Part shown: positions 39,142 to 47,964 of the stretch, one piece after another
Layout of the letters: the number at the start of each line of letters is the position of its first letter
Numbering within the stretch: position 1 is the stretch's first letter
Source of the DNA: Bacillus sp. IITD106
GTDB lineage: Bacteria; Bacillota; Bacilli; Bacillales; Bacillaceae_C
DNA: 64,000 bases
Assembly: GCF_019459225.1 (NCBI RefSeq)
Contig: NZ_JAIAZY010000023.1
Coordinates: forward strand, 1 to 64,000
Direction: 5' to 3'
Notes under the pieces: generated by a model
The model's database searches: none
The model's input: the letters and a program-made list of their open reading frames with translations, nothing else
Told to the model about the DNA's origin: nothing
Program-made: the position numbers and the translations under genes

Positions 39142-40506
39142 ATGAATGCTGATTTTTCAGATCGAACGCCACCGCAAAATATTGAAGCTGAACAGGCCGT
39201 AATCGGGGCCATTTTTTTGGAGCCCACCTCATTGATGCTAGCGTCAGAAATCTTGCTTCCGGAGGATTTTTACCGAAGTTCCCACCAAAAGATATTCGAC
39301 GTTATGCTGAAATTAAGTGAGACAGGAAAGGCGATAGATTTAGTTACTGTTACAGAAGAACTGGCTGCTTCAAAAATGTTGGAGGATGTAGGCGGAGTTT
39401 CCTATTTGAGTGAAATTGCCGTTTCCGTGCCAACTGCCGCAAATATTAGCTACTACGCTCGTATCGTCGAAGAAAAATCATTGTTACGCAGATTAATTCG
39501 AACGGCTACGAATATAGTAACAGATGGATATTCTCGCGAAGATGAAGTAGAGGCCGTTCTGGATGAAGCGGAAAAGCATATTATGGAAGTCGCACAGCGA
39601 AAAAATTCCAGTGCTTTCAAAAATATTAAAGATGTACTCGTTCAAACCTATGATAATATCGAACTTCTTCATAATAGAAAAGGGGACGTAACTGGAATTC
39701 CTACTGGATTTGCTGACCTTGATCGCATGACTGCCGGATTCCAGCGCAATGACTTAATCATTGTGGCAGCACGTCCATCAGTTGGTAAAACCGCTTTTGC
39801 CCTCAACATTGCTCAAAACGTTGGTACGAAAACGGGCGAAAATGTCGCGATCTTTAGTCTGGAAATGGGAGCGGAGCAGCTTGTCATGAGGATGCTCTGT
39901 GCCGAAGGGAATATAAATGCCCAAAATTTACGGACAGGTTCTTTAACAGATGAGGATTGGCGTAAGCTGACGATGGCGATGGGTAGTCTATCAAACTCTG
40001 GTATTTACATCGACGATACTCCAGGGGTTCGTATTAGCGAGATCCGTTCAAAATGTCGTCGCTTGAAACAAGAACACGGACTTGGAATGATCTTGATTGA
40101 CTACTTGCAGCTCATTCAGGGTAGTGGCCGTTCCAGTGAAAACCGTCAGCAAGAAGTATCGGAGATTTCCAGGTCTCTAAAAGCACTAGCCCGTGAACTC
40201 CAGGTCCCGGTTATCGCGCTTTCTCAGCTCTCACGTGGAGTAGAGCAGCGCCAAGATAAGCGTCCGATGATGTCGGACATAAGGGAATCGGGAAGTATCG
40301 AGCAGGACGCCGACATCGTTGCCTTTTTATACCGCGACGATTACTACGACCATGAATCTGAAAACAAAAACATCATTGAAATCATTATCGCTAAGCAGCG
40401 TAACGGCCCAGTTGGAACAGTCCAGCTTGCCTTCGTAAAAGAATACAACAAATTCGTCAACTTAGAACGCAGATTTGACGATTCAGCCGTTCCTTCAGGA
40501 GCATAG
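39142..40506 (+). CDS. dnaC: Replicative DNA helicase (DnaB family)
   Basis: A 454-residue hexameric helicase, named DnaC in Bacillus. The N-terminal collar domain starts at TPPQNIEAEQAVIGAI. The RecA-like domain has Walker A ARPSVGKTAFALN at about residue 205, LEMGAEQL, and IDYLQLI as Walker B. The ATG at 39142 has GGAAGGTGA upstream. It is last of the conserved origin-region set; the usual purA neighbour is not next. Confidence 0.98.
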   Translation: MNADFSDRTPPQNIEAEQAVIGAIFLEPTSLMLASEILLPEDFYRSSHQKIFDVMLKLSETGKAIDLVTVTEELAASKMLEDVGGVSYLSEIAVSVPTAANISYYARIVEEKSLLRRLIRTATNIVTDGYSREDEVEAVLDEAEKHIMEVAQRKNSSAFKNIKDVLVQTYDNIELLHNRKGDVTGIPTGFADLDRMTAGFQRNDLIIVAARPSVGKTAFALNIAQNVGTKTGENVAIFSLEMGAEQLVMRMLCAEGNINAQNLRTGSLTDEDWRKLTMAMGSLSNSGIYIDDTPGVRISEIRSKCRRLKQEHGLGMILIDYLQLIQGSGRSSENRQQEVSEISRSLKALARELQVPVIALSQLSRGVEQRQDKRPMMSDIRESGSIEQDADIVAFLYRDDYYDHESENKNIIEIIIAKQRNGPVGTVQLAFVKEYNKFVNLERRFDDSAVPSGA

Positions 40507-40522
40507 ATAAACTAAATAGCCG

Positions 40523-40563
40523 AAAAGCAGTCTAAATTCGTATGAAAAAAAGACTGCTTTTTT
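40523..40563 (+). terminator. Terminator after dnaC
   Basis: AAAAGCAGTCT with AGACTGCTTTTTT. Confidence 0.85.
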
Positions 40564-40659
40564 ATTTCGTATAAAACTTGAATTTTATAAATGGAAAAAA
40601 GGATTTAATAATGACATATTCGAATAGTAATATATAACATATTAGGAGTGTTTATTTGT

Positions 40660-40734
40660 ATGGATATGGAGCAACGAAGGAAATGGAATAGGATTCAAAA
40701 AGTGATTTATTGCTACCAACGAGAAAAAAGCTGA
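40660..40734 (+). CDS. Possible 24-residue peptide with its own terminator
   Basis: ATG at 40660 with AGGAG eleven bases upstream opens a frame reading MDMEQRRKWNRIQKVIYCYQ plus REKS. It stops inside a hairpin (GCTGAGCGG / CCGTTCAGC, 40730-40753) that is followed eight bases later by TTTTT. An A/T-rich TATATA lies 27 bases before the ATG. Basic and aromatic. I know no relative; the ribosome site-frame-terminator arrangement is the only support. Confidence 0.35.
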   Translation: MDMEQRRKWNRIQKVIYCYQREKS

Positions 40735-40900
40735 GCGGAAGATTCCGTTCAGCCATTGATATTTTTATGTAATCATGGTATTCTAGATTTTGTTTGTATT
40801 CTTATTTATTGGTTGTAAACACATTTACCCAATAATAATTTTATCAATAAATAAACATGTTGTCAAGCATTTTTATTTAAAAAAGGAGAGGTTGATGCGA

Positions 40901-43207
40901 ATGAGTAAGGAGTGGGAAAAAGAGCAGCAGAAAGTGGAGTTCGTTCAAGATGTAATTAATCAAAAGGTCAATCATATTCAAGAAAATATGGGTGGTCTAA
41001 AAGGTGGGATCATCGATTTACGGAAAACGTTCTGGGATGATGTCACGGTTAATCTTGATGAACCGGACGATGTGATTGAAACTTTTACAAGCATAAAACA
41101 ACAGGCTGAACTGCTTGCTGAAAGAGAAAGAACCCATGGACATTCCTATCGATTACTAAAACAATTGCACAGACTTAAAGACTCTCCTTTTTTTGGCCGT
41201 ATCGATTTTCTTGAAGATGGTGAAAAGTCCGCTGAATCAATCTATATCGGAATCGCATCCTTAATGGATGTGAACGATGAAGAATTCCTCATCTACGATT
41301 GGCGAGCTCCGATTTCAAGCTTATATTATGATTTTTCGCCGGGACGTGCTATTTATAAAACTCCTTCGGGGGAGATAAGTGGGACGATGGAATTAAAACG
41401 TCAATACATTATAAAAAATGGCGTTTTAAAAGGTATGTTTGATACGGGGGTTACGATTGGTGACAGCCTCCTTCAAGAAGTGCTTGGCGGCAATGCGAGT
41501 ACGCAAATGAAAAGTATTGTTGCGACAATCCAGCGTGAACAGAATCATATTATCCGTAATGAAAAGAGTAAAATATTGATTGTACAAGGGGTAGCTGGTA
41601 GTGGAAAAACGTCTGCGGCCTTGCAACGTGTCGCCTATTTGCTTTATCGTTACCGCAATACGCTTTCCTCTGATAATATTATGTTGTTTTCTCCGAACCC
41701 GCTATTCAATAGCTATGTTGCGACCGTGTTGCCTGAACTCGGTGAGGAAAATATGGAGCAGACGACGTACCAGCAGTATTTAAAAACAAGGCTCGGTGGT
41801 CAATACCATGTGGAAGATTCTTTTCTACAGATGGAATATACGCTCACTGCTATGGATGAGACGGGATACGAAACGAAAATGAAGTCCATTCGTTATAAAG
41901 CGGGGTTAGATTTTAAAACACAGATTGATCGTTATGTTGAAAAACTTTCAAAGAATGGGCTTATTTTTAAAACAATATCGTTCCGCGGTCGAACGATAGT
42001 TTCGGCTCAAGAAATATATGAATACTTTTATTCGCTTGATCCGTCTATTTCAATTCCAAATCGATTGAAGCTGACGGCAGAATGGCTTTTAAAGGAAATT
42101 GCAAAACAAGAGAAGCTGGAAAGAACAAAGGATTGGGTGTTAAATGAAGCGGAGCTACTGGATAAAACCGACTATTTAGAAGTATTCCAGCATATGCAAA
42201 AAGATAAACGAGAAGACGAAGAAACGTTTGATGACGCAGATCGAGAGTTTCAAATTTTAGCGAAATCAATTGTCAATAAACATTTTAAGAAAATTCGAAG
42301 CGCTGTAAAGAAAAACAAATTTTTAAATATGAAAGCCTTATATCGCAAGCTATTTACATTAAAAGAACCGTTCGAATGGCCTGATGGATGGGAAGAAATT
42401 TGTGACGAGACGCTAAAAAACTTGAAGGCTAATATTATTTCGTACGAGGATGCTACTCCGTATTTGTATTTACAAGATCAATTGGAAGGGCGAAAATCGA
42501 ATACGCTTATTCGTCATTTGTTCATTGATGAAGCGCAGGACTATTCACCGTTTCAATTTGAATTTTTAAAACAACTGTTTCCGCATTGTAAAATGACGAT
42601 TTTAGGAGATGTGAATCAAGCGATTTACGCACATACGATAGATGCGCCGTCTCTATTAAATATGGAACCTGAGGGAACGGAGAAAATCGTATTAAGACAG
42701 AGCTATAGGTCAACAAAGCAAATAGTCGATTTTACAAAAGGTTTAATCACAGGCGGAGACTTGATTGAACCATTTAATCGTGATGGGGAAAAACCGGCTT
42801 TGATTGAGGTCGATGACCATGACACGTTAAATACCAAAATAGCAGAATGTGTGGGGCAATTAAAAGAAAAAGGCCACGAGACGATTGCCATCATCTGTAA
42901 AACAATGAAGGAAAGCCAGGCAGCATACAACGCATTAAAAGCATCATTACCCGTTCGCCTAATGGATTTAAACGCCAATTCTTATGAAAAAGGCATCATC
43001 ATCCTGCCAGCGTATTTAGCGAAAGGGATTGAATTTGACGCGGTCATCATCTATAACGCCTCCAACGAACAATATGGACGCGAGTATGAACGGAAGCTTT
43101 TTTACACAGCTTGTACAAGGGCCATGCATGAGCTGCATCTTTTCTCTAAGGGGACGAGAACGTTTTTTATAGATGAAGTGAGTGAGGATTCGTATAGTAA
43201 GGGCTAG
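40901..43207 (+). CDS. helD: RNA polymerase recycling factor HelD
   Basis: A 768-residue UvrD/Rep-like ATPase that binds RNA polymerase and removes it from DNA and RNA. The coiled N-terminal arm (residues 1-70, WEKEQQKVEFVQDVINQK) inserts in the secondary channel. Walker A is VQGVAGSGKTSAALQR at about residue 225, Walker B FIDEAQDYSPFQFE, and motif RQSYRSTKQIVDFT follows. GGAGAGG is nine bases before ATG 40901; the ATG two codons earlier is too close. Confidence 0.93.
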   Translation: MSKEWEKEQQKVEFVQDVINQKVNHIQENMGGLKGGIIDLRKTFWDDVTVNLDEPDDVIETFTSIKQQAELLAERERTHGHSYRLLKQLHRLKDSPFFGRIDFLEDGEKSAESIYIGIASLMDVNDEEFLIYDWRAPISSLYYDFSPGRAIYKTPSGEISGTMELKRQYIIKNGVLKGMFDTGVTIGDSLLQEVLGGNASTQMKSIVATIQREQNHIIRNEKSKILIVQGVAGSGKTSAALQRVAYLLYRYRNTLSSDNIMLFSPNPLFNSYVATVLPELGEENMEQTTYQQYLKTRLGGQYHVEDSFLQMEYTLTAMDETGYETKMKSIRYKAGLDFKTQIDRYVEKLSKNGLIFKTISFRGRTIVSAQEIYEYFYSLDPSISIPNRLKLTAEWLLKEIAKQEKLERTKDWVLNEAELLDKTDYLEVFQHMQKDKREDEETFDDADREFQILAKSIVNKHFKKIRSAVKKNKFLNMKALYRKLFTLKEPFEWPDGWEEICDETLKNLKANIISYEDATPYLYLQDQLEGRKSNTLIRHLFIDEAQDYSPFQFEFLKQLFPHCKMTILGDVNQAIYAHTIDAPSLLNMEPEGTEKIVLRQSYRSTKQIVDFTKGLITGGDLIEPFNRDGEKPALIEVDDHDTLNTKIAECVGQLKEKGHETIAIICKTMKESQAAYNALKASLPVRLMDLNANSYEKGIIILPAYLAKGIEFDAVIIYNASNEQYGREYERKLFYTACTRAMHELHLFSKGTRTFFIDEVSEDSYSKG

Positions 43208-43233
43208 ATCTAGAATAGAAAATTATTATATGA

Positions 43234-43261
43234 CCCCTTTGGTGAAAAGTAGCCAAAGGGG
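43234..43261 (+). other. Hairpin after helD
   Basis: CCCCTTTGG pairs perfectly with CCAAAGGGG. There is no T-run, so it is a weak terminator or stabilising hairpin. Confidence 0.5.
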
Positions 43262-43308
43262 TTCCGCACAATTTTGGTGAATCATCTAAATCAAAAGGAG
43301 GTATCCCG

Positions 43309-43509
43309 ATGGGACTTTCCATGAAAGATACTGCACTTGCGAAGTACTATATTAATGAGGGAGAGAAGAAAGGGTTCGCTGAAGGAGAAAAACAAAAAGC
43401 GTTAGAAATTGCTGTTAAACTTCTTAAAAAAGGAAATTCTGTAGAAGATGTAGCGGATATAACAGGTCTCTCGCTCGAGCAGGTTAGGGTGATTAATGAA
43501 AGGAAATAA
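43309..43509 (+). CDS. Short protein like the C-terminal tail of Rpn/PDDEXK nucleases
   Basis: A 66-residue protein with a strong AAAGGAGGT before the ATG. The C-terminal half, KALEIAVKLLKKGNSVEDVADITGLSLEQV, given here in parts as LKKGNSVEDVADITGLSLEQ, is the tail typical of Rpn-type transposase-nuclease proteins; the nuclease domain itself is absent. It might be an internal-start fragment left from such a gene, or a small stand-alone protein, since short Rpn C-terminal products are known to be made. A terminator follows closely. Confidence 0.6.
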   Translation: MGLSMKDTALAKYYINEGEKKGFAEGEKQKALEIAVKLLKKGNSVEDVADITGLSLEQVRVINERK

Positions 43510-43511
43510 AG

Positions 43512-43557
43512 GCTGTCTGGAAAATCACATTAACATTGATTTTCCAGATAGCTTTTT
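43512..43557 (+). terminator. Terminator after the Rpn-tail gene
   Basis: GCTGTCTGGAAAATCA and TGATTTTCCAGATAGC pair, then six T. Confidence 0.85.
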
Positions 43558-43680
43558 TGTTATATACAAACATTTTTATGCTAAATTTTCGAAGAAGAGA
43601 AGAAGAGAATGACTATGGAGAAAACTTTTGACAATCAATCCTTAAATATTGAAGCCCGTGTCCAGTAACTAGCTTAATTA

Positions 43681-43872
43681 GGACATAACTTCTTAACTCA
43701 TTCATCGTTATGTCCAATATTCACGCTATATTGGACGTAACTTCTTAATTCGTTCTCAATTATGTCCGAATTTCGCGCTATATTGGACACATATTCGTAA
43801 TTCCATACGACTATGTCCATTATCTCTTATATATGAGACGTAATTTCTTAATCCACCTCCGTCCTTATGTCC
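43681..43872. repeat. Tandem array of 52-bp hairpin units
   Basis: Four head-to-tail units begin at 43681, 43733, 43785 and about 43836, spaced 52, 52 and 51. Each opens GGACATAACTTCTTAA (variants) and contains TTATGTCC, so each unit is itself a hairpin (GGACATAAC with GTTATGTCC). Between units is a spacer like ATATTCACGCTATATT. The first two units are nearly identical, the fourth most diverged. No frame here is coding. A half-unit (TGTCC...GGACA) precedes the first. The rest of 43558-43680 shows nothing. Confidence 0.8.
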
Positions 43873-43922
43873 ACGCAAAAAAGCTTGGAAATGATTATCC
43901 AAGCTTTTTATCGAGATTACTT

Positions 43923-46040
43923 TCAAATATCCTTCACTTTCAACACCCTCATCGCATTCAAAACTGCTAACAGAGTAACGCCTACATCCGAAAATACCGC
44001 TTCCCACATTGTCGCAATTCCGAAGGCTCCAAGTATAAGAAAAATGGCTTTGACTCCTAGGGCGAAAAAGATATTTTGCCAAACGATCTGGCGCGTTCTT
44101 TTTGCAATTTTGATGGCGCTAGGAATTTTTGATGGTTCGTCGGTCATGATGACGATATCGGCCGCTTCAATCGCTGCATCAGATCCTAATCCGCCCATTG
44201 CCATTCCCACGTCTGCCCGTGCAAGAACAGGTGTATCATTAATACCGTCGCCAACGAAAATGATTTTTTCATTTGCCGTTTTTCGTGCATCGAGTTTTTC
44301 AATTTCTTCCACTTTATGATGTGGTAAAAGCTCGGCATGCACTTCATCTAGGCCTAGTTCTTTACCGACTGCATTGCCAACTGTTTTAGCGTCTCCCGTG
44401 AGCATGACAGTCTTTTTGATGCCGAGTTCTTTTAAAGAGCGAATCGCTTGAGCGGAATCTTCTTTTACTTGGTCGGAAATAACGATGTACCCTGCGTATT
44501 GCTCATCTACCGCAACATGGACAAGGGTACCGATCACATCTGGTTGTTCAAATGATATTTCTTCTTTTTTCATTAACTTTGCATTTCCGGCAATGATTTT
44601 TTTGCCACTCACTGAAACTTGAATTCCGTACCCGGAAATCTCATTGTAATCTACAATAGCTTCTTCATTCATTTCTTTTCCGTATGCCTTTTTAATGGAA
44701 AGGGCAATCGGGTGATTGGAATGTATTTCAGCAAAGGCAGCGTATTCCAATAATTCATCTGCAGTCATATTTTTCGGATGAATGCTCGTAACTTCAAAAA
44801 CACCTTTTGTTAACGTTCCTGTTTTATCAAAAACAATATATTTTACATCGTTTAATGCTTCTAAATAGTTGCTTCCTTTTACAAGAATCCCAGATTTTGA
44901 AGCGGCCCCAATTCCGCCGAAAAAGCCGAGCGGGATGGAAATGACAAGGGCACAAGGGCAAGAGATAACTAAAAAGACGAGCGCACGATAAATCCAATCT
45001 GAAAAGAGTGCTTCTGCAATGAGTAGAGGCGGCAAAACGGCTAACACAACTGCCACAATGACGACAACAGGTGTATAGTAACGAGCAAATTTAGTTATAA
45101 AATTTTCCGTAGGTGCTTTGCGGCTGCTCGCATTCTGAACTAAATCAAGAATTTTTGAAACGGTTGATTCGCCAAATTCTTTTGTCACTTCTACAGTAAG
45201 AACGCCGTTTTTATTAATGAATCCACTTAATACATCATTACCAGCCTCGACTTCACGAGGTACGGATTCACCAGTTAAAGCGGACGTATCGACCATGGAG
45301 CTTCCTTCAATAATTTTTCCATCCAAAGGCACTTTTTCGCCGGGCTTTACAATGATGAGATCCCCGATTTTTACTTCTTCAGGGGAAACCGTAACTATAT
45401 TCCCGTCTTTTTTAAGATTGGCGGAATCGGGACGAATATCCATAAGCGAGCTAATTGATTTACGCGAGCGGTTCACAGCAATCGTTTGGAATAGCTCTCC
45501 CACTTGGTAAAACAGCATAACGGCTACGCCTTCTGGATATTGTTTGATCGCAAAAGCGCCAATCGTCGCAATCGCCATTAAGAAATTTTCATCAAATACT
45601 TGCCCGCGCACAATATTTCTTGCTGCACGCAGCACAATATCTCCACCGATAATTAAGTAGGCGATGATGAAAATCGCGAGTTCCAGCAGTTCAGATATGG
45701 GTGCAAACATTCCGATGGCTGCTAACAGTGCACCTATAATTAATCGAGAAATAATCACTTTTGTATTTTTGCTGCCGTGGTCATGATCGTGGTCGTTTCC
45801 TTTTTCCAAAGGTGTAATAGAAGGCTCGATTATTTTTACTTTCTTTTTTACCGCAGAAATAATATCTGTTTTATCATTTTGAATCGCTTCTAACGTAAGA
45901 GTTTTATTAACAAAATTAACAGAGCAATCCTTAATTCCGTCCATTCCTTTTACACTATTCTCAATCTTTATAGCACAATTCGCACAATCTAGTCCTTCAA
46001 GGAGGATTTCTTGTTTTATTTTTCGATTCTGCCTCTCCAT
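43923..46040 (-). CDS. cadA: Heavy-metal P1B-type ATPase, CadA/ZntA-like
   Basis: A 705-residue efflux pump for Cd, Zn or similar divalent ions. N-terminal heavy-metal domain with GLDCANCA, then a His/Asp stretch DHDHDHG (about residue 85). Eight membrane helices; the CPC metal site in SCPCALV, the phosphorylation motif DKTGTLTKG, TGES actuator loop and GDGINDTPVLA. AGGAGAG precedes the ATG. It follows the CadC-type repressor gene by 27 bases on the same strand. Confidence 0.93.
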   Translation of the reverse strand: MERQNRKIKQEILLEGLDCANCAIKIENSVKGMDGIKDCSVNFVNKTLTLEAIQNDKTDIISAVKKKVKIIEPSITPLEKGNDHDHDHGSKNTKVIISRLIIGALLAAIGMFAPISELLELAIFIIAYLIIGGDIVLRAARNIVRGQVFDENFLMAIATIGAFAIKQYPEGVAVMLFYQVGELFQTIAVNRSRKSISSLMDIRPDSANLKKDGNIVTVSPEEVKIGDLIIVKPGEKVPLDGKIIEGSSMVDTSALTGESVPREVEAGNDVLSGFINKNGVLTVEVTKEFGESTVSKILDLVQNASSRKAPTENFITKFARYYTPVVVIVAVVLAVLPPLLIAEALFSDWIYRALVFLVISCPCALVISIPLGFFGGIGAASKSGILVKGSNYLEALNDVKYIVFDKTGTLTKGVFEVTSIHPKNMTADELLEYAAFAEIHSNHPIALSIKKAYGKEMNEEAIVDYNEISGYGIQVSVSGKKIIAGNAKLMKKEEISFEQPDVIGTLVHVAVDEQYAGYIVISDQVKEDSAQAIRSLKELGIKKTVMLTGDAKTVGNAVGKELGLDEVHAELLPHHKVEEIEKLDARKTANEKIIFVGDGINDTPVLARADVGMAMGGLGSDAAIEAADIVIMTDEPSKIPSAIKIAKRTRQIVWQNIFFALGVKAIFLILGAFGIATMWEAVFSDVGVTLLAVLNAMRVLKVKDI

Positions 46041-46067
46041 CTGTCTCTCTCCTAAAATTTCTCTATA

Positions 46068-46436
46068 TTATCCTTCGTTTACATGCTCAAGTGCTTGATC
46101 AAAAATCTGAATCACGTGATCATCCGCAAGCGAATAATAAACAACTTTTCCTTCTTTCCGATTTTTTACTAACTTAGCTTGCTTCAATACGCGTAATTGA
46201 TGAGAAATAGAAGATTGTGTCATATTCAGTAAATACGCGATATCACATACGCACATTTCCGTTTGAAATAAGGAATGGAGAATTCTTATTCTAGTACGAT
46301 CACCCAGCACTTTAAAAAGTTCCGCTACCTCAATCAAACTGTTATCCTTCGGAATCGTTGCTTGCACCTTTTGAACAACGTCCTCATGAATGACTGTTTG
46401 ACTGCAAGTTTCAGGAATGGTTAATTCTTTTTGCAT
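46068..46436 (-). CDS. cadC: ArsR/CadC-family metal-responsive repressor
   Basis: A 122-residue winged-helix repressor. The core reads VLGDRTRIRILHSL and SSISHQLRVLKQAKLV. A cysteine near the N-terminus (ETCSQ) and CVCD at about residue 60 correspond to the CadC metal site, so it should sense Cd, Pb or Zn. The ATG at 46436 follows AGAGGTG. A 13-6-13 palindrome just upstream is its likely operator. Confidence 0.9.
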   Translation of the reverse strand: MQKELTIPETCSQTVIHEDVVQKVQATIPKDNSLIEVAELFKVLGDRTRIRILHSLFQTEMCVCDIAYLLNMTQSSISHQLRVLKQAKLVKNRKEGKVVYYSLADDHVIQIFDQALEHVNEG

Positions 46437-46456
46437 AAAAACACCTCTTTTATCAG

Positions 46457-46488
46457 ATGAACATATGAACAATTATTCATATGTTCAT
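46457..46488. promoter_or_regulatory. Operator of the cadC-cadA operon
   Basis: A perfect inverted repeat, ATGAACATATGAA and TTCATATGTTCAT around CAATTA, ending 20 bases before the cadC start. It matches the ATATGAAC-type operator of CadC/SmtB repressors. Confidence 0.9.
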
Positions 46489-46574
46489 TATATGTTTCTG
46501 CCGATTGAACTGTCAATACATAAAGGGACCATTTTTTTCCTAAAAAAATAGAACGGGATACCCCATTCTATTTC

Positions 46575-47801
46575 TTATGCTTTATTTCGGGATGGCGAAC
46601 GTTCTCCAACATACACATCTCTTCCTGCTCCAAGCCCAGATAAAATGGTTCCTACAGCGACAAGCAAGAGGAATAATAGTGGTAAGGTCCATGACTTGGT
46701 AAGGTCAAATAACATACCGATAAATATGGGGCTGATTGCCGCTACTAAGTACCCAACTGATTGTGCCATTCCCGACAATTGAGCGGCCTGTGTAGAATCA
46801 GCAGAGCGTAGGCTAAATAAAGTAAGGGCTAAACTAATGCAAGCTCCCTGTGCTACCCCTAAGAATAAAACACAAAGAGAAAGGAAAAAGGTGTTTCCGC
46901 CTATTATTAATCCTATTAAACTTACCAAATATAAAATCCCAACAACGATGACAATGGGACGCTGATTTTTCATTTTCCCAGCTAGTACAGGTGTAAGAAA
47001 ATTGGCTGGCAAGCTACAAAATTGCATAAAGCTCAACATCCATCCCGAACCACTGATACTAAATCCCTTATTAATTAGTATTTCCGGAAGCCAAGTAATC
47101 GGTCCATAAAAGAGCATCGACTGTAGACCAAGAAAAAGGGTGACTTGCCAGGCTATCGGCGATCGAAACATACTCTTAATTGATAGACCGGCTGGTTGTA
47201 AAATCGGATTTTTGCCAGTTTTTAATACTTGAGGGAACCAGATAACCGCCCCTAGAAGGGCAACAATTCCCCACAAGAGAAGTGTAAGATGCCAACCAAG
47301 TCCGACTCCTTTTGCTAACGGGATGCTTAGGCCTGATGCTGTTGCTGCACATAAGCCCATCGAGGTAGAATAGATGCTTGTCATAATTCCGACCTTATAG
47401 GGATAGCGTTGTTTGACAATCGCTGGCAGCAGGACATTACAAATGGCAATTCCGATTCCAATCAAGGCTGTTCCTACAAAAAGGAGACCTAAATGACCAG
47501 ATGAACGAACAAGGATCCCAGCTAATAATACAAGTAAACTAATAAAAAGCGTGGCCTCATTTCCCCATTTTTTCCCTATGATTGGAGCAATGATAGAAAA
47601 TGCTGCAAACGCCAGCAAAGGAAGAGTTGTGATCATCCCGGCCACTCCATTGGAAATACCAAAATCTGCACGGATAGTGCCAATTAAGGGACCGACAGAT
47701 GTAAGGGCTGGCCGTAAATTAAACGCAATAAAAATAATACCAAGAATCAATAGTAAACTTTGAAAGGAGGATTCTCGACTTACATGTTTATCATTCATCA
47801 T
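46575..47801 (-). CDS. MFS transporter, CynX/NimT family
   Basis: A 408-residue major facilitator with 12 hydrophobic segments and the CynX/NimT opening FNLRPALTSVGPLIG. Members export or import cyanate, nitroimidazoles or similar small solutes; the substrate here is unknown. Bacillus subtilis YycB is the nearest family member I know. GGAAGAGG precedes ATG. It ends at a hairpin (AATAGAA...TTCTATT, near 46546-46572). Confidence 0.85.
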   Translation of the reverse strand: MMNDKHVSRESSFQSLLLILGIIFIAFNLRPALTSVGPLIGTIRADFGISNGVAGMITTLPLLAFAAFSIIAPIIGKKWGNEATLFISLLVLLAGILVRSSGHLGLLFVGTALIGIGIAICNVLLPAIVKQRYPYKVGIMTSIYSTSMGLCAATASGLSIPLAKGVGLGWHLTLLLWGIVALLGAVIWFPQVLKTGKNPILQPAGLSIKSMFRSPIAWQVTLFLGLQSMLFYGPITWLPEILINKGFSISGSGWMLSFMQFCSLPANFLTPVLAGKMKNQRPIVIVVGILYLVSLIGLIIGGNTFFLSLCVLFLGVAQGACISLALTLFSLRSADSTQAAQLSGMAQSVGYLVAAISPIFIGMLFDLTKSWTLPLLFLLLVAVGTILSGLGAGRDVYVGERSPSRNKA

Positions 47802-47933
47802 AAAACCTCTTCCTAATTAGAAAAAACTCATTCTTATAAGATACCATAAAGCGTCTTGATTTTTGAAGAAATGTAGCTGAAGTGGTATTAGAAAAGCGAT
47901 GTTAATTAGATTCAACTCGAGCGGCTTACAATA

Positions 47934-47964
47934 AAAAAGGATTAAGCAACTAGGCTTAATCCTA
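47934..47964 (-). terminator. Terminator after the Usp-like gene
   Basis: On the minus strand AGGATTAAGC pairs with GCTTAATCCT, followed by six T. The stem includes the stop region of the gene. Confidence 0.85.

Noticed and set aside
43681-43872. Regular repeats that could suggest a CRISPR array
   Set aside because: The conserved part is not separated by unique spacers of fixed length; the whole 52-bp unit repeats, and there are no cas genes.
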